NCBI GenBank assembly: GCA_025059945.1
Contig: JANXDC010000005.1
Location: forward strand, 1 to 64,000
Source of the DNA: Bacteroidota bacterium
GTDB lineage: Bacteria; Bacteroidota; Rhodothermia; JANXDC01
DNA length: 64,000 bases
Direction of reading: 5' to 3'
Shown here piece after piece: positions 32,834-40,982 of this stretch (within the stretch, counting starts at the first letter, position 1; each line of letters begins with the position of its first letter). The notes beneath the pieces are model-generated. The model was not told the DNA's origin, did not search any database, and saw only the letters and a program-made list of their open reading frames with translations. Made by a program: the position numbers and the translations under genes.

Positions 32834-35251
32834 CTACTGGCCGCCTGATCCGATCGGGCTACCGCGCACGAAGCGGTCCATCCATTCGATCATCTCCTGA
32901 ATCACGTGCAAAACAGACTCCCGCGCCGCATAGCCGTGGCTCTCTAGGGGCAGTTGCACCAGACGCGCCGTCTTGCCCAGGCCCTTAAGCGCATGGTACA
33001 TGCGCTCCGACTGAATAGGGAAGGTGCCCGCGTTGTTGTCGGCATCCCCGTGGATGAGCAGCAGGGGCTCGTTGATTTTATCTGCGTGCATAAACGGAGA
33101 CAGGCGCACGTAGAGCTCGGGCGCCTCCCAGAGGGTTCGCTCTTCGTTTTGAAAGCCAAACGGGGTCAGCGTGCGGTTGTAGGCGCCGCTGCGGGCGATC
33201 CCCGCTCGAAACAGCTCCGAGTGCGCCAGCAGATTGGCCGTCATGAAGGCGCCGTAAGAATGCCCTCCCACCCCGAGGCGGCGCGTATCGGCTACTCCCA
33301 GGCTGTCGAGGGCACGGATGGCAGCCTCGGCGTTCAAGATGAGCTGCTCAAGGAAGGTGTCGTTAGCTCGCTGCCCGCCCAAAATGGGCATGGCGGCGTT
33401 ATCCAAGACCACGTACCCTTTGAGCACCAGGAACAGGTGGGAAGCCCCAGATACGCGCGTAAACCGGTTCGGGGATCCAGAGACCTGCGCGGCCGCATCG
33501 GCCGTGGCGAACTCGATGGGATAGGCCCAAATGAAGGCCGGGCGACGTTCTCCGGGCTGGTAGTCGGGGGGCAGGTACAAGGTGCCCGAAAGCTGGATGC
33601 CGTCTTTGCGTCGGTACGTGATGAGCTGCTTGCGGACCTTGCGGAAAATTGGCTGCGGATCGGGAAAATGCGTCAAGGCCACCGCGGTTCGGCTTCTCAG
33701 ATCGCGCAGGAAGTAGTTCGGGGGCTCCGAAGCGGACTCGCGGCTGGTGAGCAGAAGGCGCTCATCGAGTAGCGCGATGGGCATCTCGTAGTAGGGATCG
33801 GCGCTGCGGAAGAGTTCCTCGGTTCGAAACGTGCGCAAATCGATCCGGCGCAGAAACGGATACTCTCCGCGTGGCGTGGCCCCGGCCCCGATGAGGTAAG
33901 CGTAGCGGCCGTCGGGGGATTGCCGGATGAAGCGTTGTCCGTCAGGCCGGGTGCGCATCACCCATTGGCCGGGGTCGTTATAGCGGTCCTCCGTGAGCCG
34001 GTCAAAAAGCAACCGGGGCGGAGCGGACAGGTTGCGCGGATCGTACCAGAAGGTGCGCGTTTTGCGCGTAGGCCGGTCCAGCTCAGTGACCAAAAGCCCA
34101 TCGCCTCGTTCGGTCCACTGTAGGCCGGTGAGCCGAAACTCCGTGCGCAGCCACTCCTGGGGCTGAGCTTCGAAGGGCGCCTCCCAGGCCACCAGCCGAT
34201 CCCGGTGGGGGACGCGACGACGCGGATCCCCCTCATCAAGGGCCTCCACATAGAGCAGCCGGGCCGGATGCGTGGGATCCCAGCGCACCTGACGGGGCCC
34301 TTTGCGCACCCCCCCGATCGGAGTGTCCTCAGCTAAAGGCAGCAGAGCCAGGGTGCGCAGTCGCACGCCCCCGGGGCGCGTCCAGATCTCAAGCTGGCGC
34401 GGAAAGCTGCCGTAGGGGACAAAGTAGCTGTACGGCCGCAGGATGCGGGCCACAAACAGATATCGGCCATCCGGAGAGGGCTCAACCTCATCAAAGATGC
34501 CCGGCTCTCCCAGCAAGGAAACGCGCTCTGTAGCAAGGTCGAGCTCCAGGAGCTGAGCGGTAAAGTAGTACTCAAAGAGGGCCTCATCATACGGAGAGCT
34601 GAGTAGATCTTGGAAGGTACGCACCGGGGCCTGCCGGCCGGCCGTTTCCTGCACGCGCGGCCCCTCAGGCACTTCAGGCGGCGCAGGCGGCTTTCCGCGG
34701 CCCTCGGGCACCACCCAGCACAGAAGCCGATCCCCGCCGAGCCACTGATACGGCTGCCCAAGCGAGCCGTTTAAACGCCCGACCTCCAAACGTCGGGAGC
34801 GGCCCGTAAGGGGGTCGGCTACGTACAAGGCTAGCCCTTCGGAGTCCTGCTGTACGAAGGCGATCCGGCGTCCGTCGGGGGACCAAGACACAAAGCCGAT
34901 CCGGGGCTCTGGCGGAAGCTCCACCGGCTGCATAAGGCGGCGCTGCAGGTCCAGAAGCGTAAGACGCACGATGAATTGCGTCTGAAAGGTCCCGTTTGTG
35001 CGGGGGTTTATGCGCACACCGGCCAGGCGCAGCATCGGCTGGGCCAAGTCCCCGATGGTGGGCATCGTCGGGCGTTCCATGAGCAGAAGCCATCGCCCAT
35101 CTGGGCTCAGCTGCACCGAGGGCGGTGAAGGCGCCTCCAATAGCGCCACGATGTCCGAAGAGGGCTGTTTGTATCGGGAAACCTCCTGGGCCCCTGCAGA
35201 TGATCCCCACAGAAAGCCCACAAGCAGCATGCACCCGATGCGCGCGCGCAT
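32834..35251 (-). CDS. S9 family (prolyl oligopeptidase-like) serine peptidase, secreted
   Basis: An 805-residue peptidase. A signal peptide precedes the QEVSRYKQPSSDIVALLEAPS segment at residue 22-42, an N-terminal beta-propeller with LSPDGRWLLLMERP and VSWSPDGRRIAF repeats spans to about 520, and the alpha/beta hydrolase domain holds the nucleophile in VGGHSYGAFM, the Asp in IHGDADNNAGT and the catalytic His in LPLESHGY. The propeller start resembles the glutamyl endopeptidase-type S9 family known from plant plastids and many bacteria. ATG at 35251 has AGGAG about 10 bases upstream; the longer upstream extension is not family-like. Confidence 0.88.
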   Translation of the reverse strand: MRARIGCMLLVGFLWGSSAGAQEVSRYKQPSSDIVALLEAPSPPSVQLSPDGRWLLLMERPTMPTIGDLAQPMLRLAGVRINPRTNGTFQTQFIVRLTLLDLQRRLMQPVELPPEPRIGFVSWSPDGRRIAFVQQDSEGLALYVADPLTGRSRRLEVGRLNGSLGQPYQWLGGDRLLCWVVPEGRGKPPAPPEVPEGPRVQETAGRQAPVRTFQDLLSSPYDEALFEYYFTAQLLELDLATERVSLLGEPGIFDEVEPSPDGRYLFVARILRPYSYFVPYGSFPRQLEIWTRPGGVRLRTLALLPLAEDTPIGGVRKGPRQVRWDPTHPARLLYVEALDEGDPRRRVPHRDRLVAWEAPFEAQPQEWLRTEFRLTGLQWTERGDGLLVTELDRPTRKTRTFWYDPRNLSAPPRLLFDRLTEDRYNDPGQWVMRTRPDGQRFIRQSPDGRYAYLIGAGATPRGEYPFLRRIDLRTFRTEELFRSADPYYEMPIALLDERLLLTSRESASEPPNYFLRDLRSRTAVALTHFPDPQPIFRKVRKQLITYRRKDGIQLSGTLYLPPDYQPGERRPAFIWAYPIEFATADAAAQVSGSPNRFTRVSGASHLFLVLKGYVVLDNAAMPILGGQRANDTFLEQLILNAEAAIRALDSLGVADTRRLGVGGHSYGAFMTANLLAHSELFRAGIARSGAYNRTLTPFGFQNEERTLWEAPELYVRLSPFMHADKINEPLLLIHGDADNNAGTFPIQSERMYHALKGLGKTARLVQLPLESHGYAARESVLHVIQEMIEWMDRFVRGSPIGSGGQ

Positions 35252-35339
35252 GATGGCTCTCTCCTGACGCGTTTGGATACGATCACAAACAAGCCCTCTA
35301 GGCGCACAAAAGGCAACTGTAACGGGCTCGCAACGAACC

Positions 35340-35957
35340 TCACAGATCCCAAAACGGCCCCTCCAAGCCCGCGGCGAAGCGCTCCCGCAGGGCCTCCAAG
35401 CGCAGGGCCAGGGCGTTGCGCAGCTCCAGAAGCGCCTCGGCCCAGCTCCGATATCGGGCCCGGTCGATGCGGCCGGGTCGCTTCGGGAGCTCATGGAGCC
35501 CCTCTAGGGCCCCGTTGGCGTGCTCTAGGGCTCGGCGGTGATAGGCGATCACCCCGCCCAGCACCTCTCGCTCCCATCCCAACCCGTAGGCGGCCGCCAG
35601 TCGGGCGGCGATCTGCAGGACTTGATCGACGAAGTGCACAAAGGGCCCATCTTTGTGCGCGATGGGCTGTCGGTACGCCCATCGGAGCACGGCCGCGCCC
35701 AGCGCTTGGGCCTGCTGGTAGAGCGGATCCCGCGCCGGGCCCCACTGGAGCAGGTCTTCCTCCTCTGCTTCGGCAAACCGAGGCGGCTCTTCAGGGGGGA
35801 GCTCAAGCCAGCGGCGCCAGCTTGGACCTAAGCCGAGCAGCTCCAGCGGATCACTGCCCTCGGGCGCGCCCCAGTGGCGTTCGCGACGCGATTCAAGCTG
35901 GCGCAGAAACGCCTCCCATTGCGCCTCGTCCCAGATCTCATCCTCGAAGGGGCGCAT
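35340..35957 (-). CDS. Hypothetical protein, acidic N-terminus and helical core
   Basis: I do not recognise this 205-residue protein. The N-terminus is acidic and Trp-rich (FEDEIWDEAQWEAFLRQLES), a proline/glutamate-rich linker lies near 55-70, and the rest is predicted helical with many alanines and leucines (LRWAYRQPIAHKDGPFVHFVDQVLQIAARLAAAYGLG). No signal peptide or membrane segment is present, so it is probably cytoplasmic. Its ATG shares one base with the amidinotransferase stop (TGATG), so it is translated with that enzyme, and it precedes the S9 peptidase by 88 bases. It could be a small partner or chaperone (inference). Confidence 0.65.
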   Translation of the reverse strand: MRPFEDEIWDEAQWEAFLRQLESRRERHWGAPEGSDPLELLGLGPSWRRWLELPPEEPPRFAEAEEEDLLQWGPARDPLYQQAQALGAAVLRWAYRQPIAHKDGPFVHFVDQVLQIAARLAAAYGLGWEREVLGGVIAYHRRALEHANGALEGLHELPKRPGRIDRARYRSWAEALLELRNALALRLEALRERFAAGLEGPFWDL

Positions 35958-36850
35958 CAGTAGACCATCATCTTCATGCAGAAAACCGAACCGCCGGATT
36001 TGAGGTACTCGCTTGTGTCCACTTCAATGACCGCAAAACCGTGCTGCGTGAGCATGCGCGCGGTCTCCGAGCAGCCGCGCTGGATAAGCACGTGTCGGCC
36101 GTCTGGCGTGTGCGCGTTGCAGGCGAAAAGACGCCTTGCCTCCGACTCCGGGGCCTCCAACAGACGCGGCCAGAGCCGCCGCATGAGGGCAAGCCCCTCA
36201 GCGCTGAAGGCCCCCGGGTAGAGCAGAACCGTCTCCTCATCGAGCACGCAAAAGCAGGTATCCAGGTGGTAAAAGTCCGGATCCCGAAGCTCCAAGGCCA
36301 CCACGGGCACCCCCCAGCGCCGGCTGATCTCCTCGTAAGCCCGCAGACTGGAGCGAAACCCGTATCCCCCCCAAAGCAACATGCGCCCCGGATGCCAGAT
36401 CGCATCTCCCATCCCTTCGAAGTCCGACACCTCGGGGTCGGAGAAGTGATCGACTTCGTAGCCCTCGCTTCGATACCAGGCCTCGATGTGCGGCACCTCG
36501 GGTCGACGCTGGGGGGCGTGCATGCGGCTCATCCAGACCCGGCGCCGGCCCTCCGGACTCTGAAACGGCAGGCTCTGGTTGGCTGCAAAAACCATGTCCG
36601 GAAGTCCGGGCACGGGCTCCAGGACCACAACCGAAAAGCCCAGGCGCTCGTATGCGGCGCGCAGGGCCTCCCACTGCTCCAAGGCCCGGGCGCGGTCCAC
36701 CTTGCCGAGCTGACCCTGCATATGGGGATTGATCACGTAGGCGACCTCGAAGTAATCGGGCCGCACCATGAGCACGCGCCCGGGCTCAGCCCGGCGAGGT
36801 AGATCAGTCAGGTGAAAATCTATCTCGGCCGCGCTTCGGTATACGCGCAT
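35957..36850 (-). CDS. Amidinotransferase-family hydrolase (dimethylargininase/arginine deiminase-like)
   Basis: A 297-residue enzyme of the guanidino-modifying superfamily. The conserved positions are seen: DMVFAANQS near residue 84, the catalytic Glu/His region in DPEVSDFEGMGDAIW and DPDFYHLDTCFCVL, and the nucleophile cysteine in GGSVFCMKM at the C-terminus. Reactions known for this family include hydrolysis of arginine or dimethylarginine to citrulline. The exact substrate is not shown by sequence. It follows the LSm-like gene by 15 bases and shares its stop with the next gene, so it is in a four-gene operon headed by mscS. Confidence 0.85.
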   Translation of the reverse strand: MRVYRSAAEIDFHLTDLPRRAEPGRVLMVRPDYFEVAYVINPHMQGQLGKVDRARALEQWEALRAAYERLGFSVVVLEPVPGLPDMVFAANQSLPFQSPEGRRRVWMSRMHAPQRRPEVPHIEAWYRSEGYEVDHFSDPEVSDFEGMGDAIWHPGRMLLWGGYGFRSSLRAYEEISRRWGVPVVALELRDPDFYHLDTCFCVLDEETVLLYPGAFSAEGLALMRRLWPRLLEAPESEARRLFACNAHTPDGRHVLIQRGCSETARMLTQHGFAVIEVDTSEYLKSGGSVFCMKMMVY

Positions 36851-36865
36851 AAGAAGGGTCTCCCG

Positions 36866-37093
36866 TTAGAAAGCCGCCACAACATCCCATATGAGCTCGC
36901 GCAGCTCCTGCCAGGGGACCGGATGCCGTCGCCCGCGCAGGTCCCGCAGCGTAAGACCGGCCTCCGAAGCCTCCACCAGACGCCCCCGCAGCACCCGACG
37001 GTCCTGCAGCACGGCGTTCACCTCCGAGCCGATCAGCTCCGGCGCGAGTTCCCGGGCCGTCTGAGGGTCCATCCGCACCTGTCGTCTTCCCAT
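36866..37093 (-). CDS. Small LSm/Hfq-like protein (putative)
   Basis: A 75-residue basic protein. The segment NAVLQDRRVLRGRLVEASEAGLTLRD followed by PVPWQELRELIWD has the strand spacing of an LSm or Hfq-like fold (short polar strand, G-x-L turn, L-x-L strand, then an I/W-rich last strand). I cannot confirm the fold by eye, and it might instead be a SH3-like regulator. The ATG at 37093 is 2 bases after the mscS stop, in-frame start to the operon middle. If it binds RNA it would be an unusual neighbour for a mechanosensitive channel. Confidence 0.6.
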   Translation of the reverse strand: MGRRQVRMDPQTARELAPELIGSEVNAVLQDRRVLRGRLVEASEAGLTLRDLRGRRHPVPWQELRELIWDVVAAF

Positions 37094-37095
37094 CG

Positions 37096-37965
37096 CTACT
37101 CCCGAATCCGGAAATCCGGCTGTTGTTCGTGCACGTAGACCATCCTGCGTGGAAACGGGATGTCCACGTTGTGCGCGGCGAAGGCCTCCCGAATGCGGCG
37201 GCGCAGCTCCAGCTCCGCCTCAAATTGCGTCCCAGGCTTTACCTTCGCGCTCAGGCGCAAGCGCATACCCGAATCGCCGAACTGCAGAATGCCCTGCACG
37301 ACCGGCGGTTCCAGCACGATCTCGGCGCGCTCCTGGGCCCAACGCGTGGCCACGGCGTTTAGGATTTGCATGATGCGCTCCACGTCCTGCTCGTAGGCCA
37401 CGTCCAACTCCACAACGGCCCGCATAAAGTCGCGGTTCCGGTTGCCGAAAAACCGCAGCTCCTCGTTGGGCACAATGAGCAGCTCGCCGTTGAACTTGCG
37501 GATCTTCGTTACGCGAAGCCCGATCTCTTCTACGACGCCGATCTCCCCGCGCAGGTTGATCAAGTCGCCTACGGCGATAAGGCGCTCGAAGAGAAGGAAA
37601 AAGCCCGCGATGACGTCCTTTACGAGCGTTTGGGCCCCGAAGCCGATGGCCAGCCCCGCAACGCCGGCGCCGGCCAGAATCGGGCCGATGTTGATCCCGA
37701 TGGCGGCCAAAACGGAAAGCAGGGCCAAAATGCCCACCAAATAACGGCCCAGGCTCCGCAGCAGGGTCACGATCGTGTAGATGCGCTGCCGCTCCGGATC
37801 CACAGCCGAAAGCCCGGCCGCACGACGCTCATAACGTCGAAGCAGCCGGATCAGGGCGCCGTAAAGGGCCCAGGCCAAAAGCAGGATCACGGCCACCTGA
37901 AGGGCACCCCAGAGGAGCCGCTCCCAGAAGTTTGCATCAAGCAGCGCGCGCCCAACCTCCATCAT
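37096..37965 (-). CDS. mscS: Small-conductance mechanosensitive channel (MscS family)
   Basis: A 289-residue channel that opens under membrane tension to release solutes during osmotic downshock. Three N-terminal hydrophobic helices are visible (about 18-40, 65-95, 100-118); the pore helix TM3 lies in IGPILAGAGVAGLAIGFGAQTLVKDVIAGFF. The downstream beta domain begins LINLRGEIGVVEEIGLRVTKIR and the C-terminal carries the typical alpha/beta domain. Length matches E. coli MscS. It leads the minus-strand four-gene group; ATG at 37965 is followed at once by a second in-frame ATG. Confidence 0.93.
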   Translation of the reverse strand: MMEVGRALLDANFWERLLWGALQVAVILLLAWALYGALIRLLRRYERRAAGLSAVDPERQRIYTIVTLLRSLGRYLVGILALLSVLAAIGINIGPILAGAGVAGLAIGFGAQTLVKDVIAGFFLLFERLIAVGDLINLRGEIGVVEEIGLRVTKIRKFNGELLIVPNEELRFFGNRNRDFMRAVVELDVAYEQDVERIMQILNAVATRWAQERAEIVLEPPVVQGILQFGDSGMRLRLSAKVKPGTQFEAELELRRRIREAFAAHNVDIPFPRRMVYVHEQQPDFRIRE

Positions 37966-38038
37966 AGAGTTGGTTTTCCGGTTAGGGGCTCCGAACTTAG
38001 GGCGGCTTGCCTTTTTTGCGCAAACCTCGGAAGGACCT

Positions 38039-38581
38039 ATGCCCCAACCCTGGCAGGTGCTAAAGCGCCGCTATCTTGTTCGGCGTTGGTGGATGAACGT
38101 GCGCGTAGATCGGCTTCGGCTGCCCAGCGGAGCCGAAATCGCGGAGTTTCACGTGATCGAGCAGCCGGACTTCGCCAACGTGCTGGCCATCACTCCGACG
38201 GGGGAAGCGGTCTTGCTGGAGACCTATCGGCACGGCATGGGCGAAATCGCCCTGGAGCTTCCGGGCGGTGTGGTGGACCCAGGAGAGACGCCCCTGGAGG
38301 CCGCACGGCGCGAGCTGCGCGAGGAGACGGGCTACGAGGCCGAAGCGTGGCTCCCTCTGGGGCGCGTAGCGCTCAACCCCCACACGCACACAAACTGGGT
38401 CCATCTGTTTCTGGCCCGCGGCGCACGGGCCACTTCGAGCGCAAAACGCGATCCGATGGAGGATTTCAGGCTTGAGCTCGTGCCGGCGCACGCGCTGCCG
38501 AAACTCGTCGAACAAGGCCGCATCATCCAGGCCACCATGGTGAGCGCCATCTTCTGGGCCGCTTACCGGGGGCTGCTCTGA
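38039..38581 (+). CDS. Nudix hydrolase (ADP-sugar pyrophosphatase-like)
   Basis: A 180-residue Nudix enzyme. The complete box GX5EX7REUXEEXGU is seen in GGVVDPGETPLEAARRELREETGYEA at about residues 76-101. The N-terminal PQPWQVLKRRYLVRRWWMNVRVDRLRLPSG and the LALGxxxPN(P/H)xxH-like end fit ADP-ribose/ADP-sugar pyrophosphatases. The substrate is inferred from family resemblance only. ATG at 38039 follows a clear AAGGA; an in-frame GTG/ATG region upstream to 37970 lacks such a site. It is divergent from mscS and followed by the cytochrome gene 44 bases on. Confidence 0.88.
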   Translation: MPQPWQVLKRRYLVRRWWMNVRVDRLRLPSGAEIAEFHVIEQPDFANVLAITPTGEAVLLETYRHGMGEIALELPGGVVDPGETPLEAARRELREETGYEAEAWLPLGRVALNPHTHTNWVHLFLARGARATSSAKRDPMEDFRLELVPAHALPKLVEQGRIIQATMVSAIFWAAYRGLL

Positions 38582-38625
38582 AAAAGCGCCTTGTAGGGCA
38601 GACTGCGAGCGCATAACTTCTCTTC

Positions 38626-40656
38626 GTGCGCTGCACCGCAAGCCAGCCTATCGGCCTGTTGGGCTTGCTCTTTCTGCTTTGGGCGGGCTGCCGGGGAGCG
38701 CAACCCGATGCACCCCCGGAAAGCGTAGATGCGTTCGTGGGGGATTCGGTCTGCGCCTCTTGCCACGGCGATATCGCGGCCCTGTACCGGCGCACCCCCA
38801 AGGCGCAGGCCCTCTACCGGCTCGCCCCGGATCGGGTGGTGGAGGATCTCAGCGGCCAAGAGGCCGTCTATGAGCCCCGAACGGGGTTTTACTACCGTGC
38901 CTTCCGTCAGGGAGATGCGTTTTTTCAGGAGGAATACCGGCTAGATGCCCGAGGCCGCAAAACGCATCGGCTCGTCTATCCCATGCAATACGTGGTGGGC
39001 TCGGGCAACGCCGCGCGCACATACCTATACGAGGAAAACGGATACCTCTTCCAGCTGCCCCTGAGCTGGTATGCGCAGAGCGGCCGCTGGGGCCTAAGCC
39101 CAGGCTATGAGCGGGCCAACGCGCGTTTTTTCCGCCCAATCCGGCAGGCTTGCCTGGGCTGCCACACGGGCCATTTTAGGCCTGTTCCGGAGACGAGCAA
39201 TCGATACGAGGCCTTTAGCCTGGGCATCGGCTGCGAACGCTGCCACGGACCGGGGGCACGACATGTGGCCCTGCACCGAGGGGGCAAGCGGTCCAGAAGC
39301 GGACCCGACACCACGATCCTCAACCCCCGGCGTATTCCCCCGGAGCGGCGCCTGGACCTCTGCCAACAATGCCATCTGGAGACAACCGTATCCTTCTATC
39401 GGGAGGGCAAAGGGCCGCTGGACTACCGACCGGGTCGGAGGCTTTCGGATTACTGGGTCGCCTTCGTCGACTCTGCCCTTTCGGCGAGCACGGTGCAGGT
39501 CGCAAGCCATGTGGAGCGCATGCAGCAGAGCGCCTGTTTCCGAGGCAGCCGAGGGCGGCTGGATTGCCTGAGCTGTCATGACGCGCATCGCGCAAGCCGC
39601 GAATTAGGTCCGGAGCACTTCAACCGGATCTGTCAGGGCTGTCACGACCTCGGGCGCCTCTCGCGGGGCCCGCTCGCCGCCACGCACGGGCCTGAGGCCC
39701 CGTGTACTTCCTGCCACATGCCCCGGATCCGGCCCAGCGCCGTGCCCCATGCGGCCTTCACGGATCACGCCATCCCGCGCCGACCCGATCGGCCCCCCTC
39801 CGGGACACCTCCGCCCCAGAGGACCAGCGGGCAGCTTACGCCGGTCTTCGCGGAACTCAGGCGGGATCCGGCTTATCCGGTCTACGAGGGCATCGCCTAT
39901 CTTGCCTACGCCCGCGAACATCCCGAAACGAGGGCCCTAGAGCGGGCCATCGACCGCCTGCTGCGCGGGCTACGGGAGGTCCCCGGCCATGCCGAAGGAT
40001 GGTACCTGCTGGGATACGCCTACGAATGGCGGGGTGAGCGAAGCCGGGCTCGCGCGGCCTACGCCCGGGCCGCGGCGCTTGAGCCCACAGCGGAGCGGCT
40101 GCTGGCCCTGGCGCGCCTGGCGGAATGGGACGGAGACTGGAAGGAAGCGGAACGGTGCTATCAAGAGGCGCTACGACGCCAGCCCGAGCTTCCGGAGGCG
40201 CTCACGAACCTGGGCCGGCTTTTGGAGCTGAAAGGACGCCTTGCGGAGGCGCGCACCTGTTACGAACAGGCCGTGCGCCTGCGGCCCAGCTTAGCGGAGG
40301 CGCGCTTCAACCTCGGCACTTTGCTTGTTCGGCTGGGAGCGCCCCAAGAGGCCGAAGCGCACCTTCGGCGGGCTGTTGCGCTAGAGCCCGATTACGCCAA
40401 GGCGCGCAACAATTTGGCCGTTCTGCTCGCCCAAACGGGCCGCCTTCAGGAGGCCATCGCCGAATGGGAGGAGGTGGTGCGCCTGGAGCCGGCGCATGCG
40501 GACGCGCTTTTCAATCTGGCCCTCGCCTACGCGCAAAACGGCCGGCTGCGCGAGGCCCGCAGGATGGCGGAGCGCTTTCTGCAGCGCTACCCCGATGAGC
40601 CCCGATCCGATCGGCTGCGCGCCCTGTTGGGGGGCTCCTCCTCCGGATCCCAGTGA
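38626..40656 (+). CDS. Seven-heme c-type cytochrome lipoprotein with C-terminal TPR domain
   Basis: A 676-residue lipoprotein: lipobox WAGC gives Cys22. Seven CxxCH sites are seen in order: CASCH (Cys43), CLGCH, CERCH, CQQCH, CLSCH, CQGCH and CTSCH, all within the first 370 residues, so the protein binds seven hemes c outside the cytoplasm. From about residue 405 onward it carries a run of TPRs (YEWRGERSRARAAYARAAALEP, then LEPDYAKARNNLAVLLAQTGRLQEAIAEWEEVV). The first half resembles NapC/cytochrome c554-type multiheme proteins. It may pass electrons to a TPR-bound partner. The GTG start at 38626 is the best lipoprotein start. Confidence 0.88.
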   Translation: MRCTASQPIGLLGLLFLLWAGCRGAQPDAPPESVDAFVGDSVCASCHGDIAALYRRTPKAQALYRLAPDRVVEDLSGQEAVYEPRTGFYYRAFRQGDAFFQEEYRLDARGRKTHRLVYPMQYVVGSGNAARTYLYEENGYLFQLPLSWYAQSGRWGLSPGYERANARFFRPIRQACLGCHTGHFRPVPETSNRYEAFSLGIGCERCHGPGARHVALHRGGKRSRSGPDTTILNPRRIPPERRLDLCQQCHLETTVSFYREGKGPLDYRPGRRLSDYWVAFVDSALSASTVQVASHVERMQQSACFRGSRGRLDCLSCHDAHRASRELGPEHFNRICQGCHDLGRLSRGPLAATHGPEAPCTSCHMPRIRPSAVPHAAFTDHAIPRRPDRPPSGTPPPQRTSGQLTPVFAELRRDPAYPVYEGIAYLAYAREHPETRALERAIDRLLRGLREVPGHAEGWYLLGYAYEWRGERSRARAAYARAAALEPTAERLLALARLAEWDGDWKEAERCYQEALRRQPELPEALTNLGRLLELKGRLAEARTCYEQAVRLRPSLAEARFNLGTLLVRLGAPQEAEAHLRRAVALEPDYAKARNNLAVLLAQTGRLQEAIAEWEEVVRLEPAHADALFNLALAYAQNGRLREARRMAERFLQRYPDEPRSDRLRALLGGSSSGSQ

Positions 40657-40982
40657 AAGGCATGCAGAAAACGGTGTACAAGGGGACTTAACAGCACCGC
40701 GGCCGTGACCAGAAACAGAAGCCCCGAGAAAAGGGCGTAGCATCCGGCGAAGATCTTCGCGGCTGGAGAACGCAGTTCGGCCACTGGACCCATACCCCCC
40801 AGGATCATAGCGGCATTCAAAAAGGCGTCCACCCAATCAAGCCCGACGAAAACGCGATACCCCCACATACCCAGGCCCAGCGCAGCCCCCACCAGCAGAG
40901 CCGCCCCGCTGGCATGCCAGAGCATGCGCATCAAAAAACGCATACGGGGCAGCGGGGGATCGCGGCGACGCTCGTAGATCAC
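40587..40982 (-). CDS. Small integral membrane protein, possible ion-channel fold
   Basis: A 131-residue protein with three likely transmembrane helices (ALLVGAALGLGMWGYRVFV, VDAFLNAAMILGGMGPVAEL, IFAGCYALFSGLLFLVTAAVLL). The VDAFLNAAMILGGMGP and KIFAGCYALFSG blocks match a small membrane-protein family I have seen in Bacteroidota annotations, sometimes tagged as potassium-channel-like, although no selectivity filter (TVGYG) is present. Its 3' end overlaps the cytochrome gene on the other strand by 70 bases. The start shares an ATGA overlap with the P1 peptidase stop, so it is last in the rhomboid operon. Confidence 0.62.
   Translation of the reverse strand: MIYERRRDPPLPRMRFLMRMLWHASGAALLVGAALGLGMWGYRVFVGLDWVDAFLNAAMILGGMGPVAELRSPAAKIFAGCYALFSGLLFLVTAAVLLSPLVHRFLHAFHWDPEEEPPNRARSRSDRGSSG

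Noticed and set aside
35252-35494. Upstream extension of the S9 peptidase frame
   Set aside because: No signal peptide or family sequence; the ATG at 35251 begins a clear signal peptide.
35273-36802. Plus-strand open frame of 509 codons opposite the amidinotransferase and helical protein genes
   Set aside because: It is a GC-rich antisense shadow with no recognisable domain and biased low-complexity composition; the minus-strand genes are well supported.
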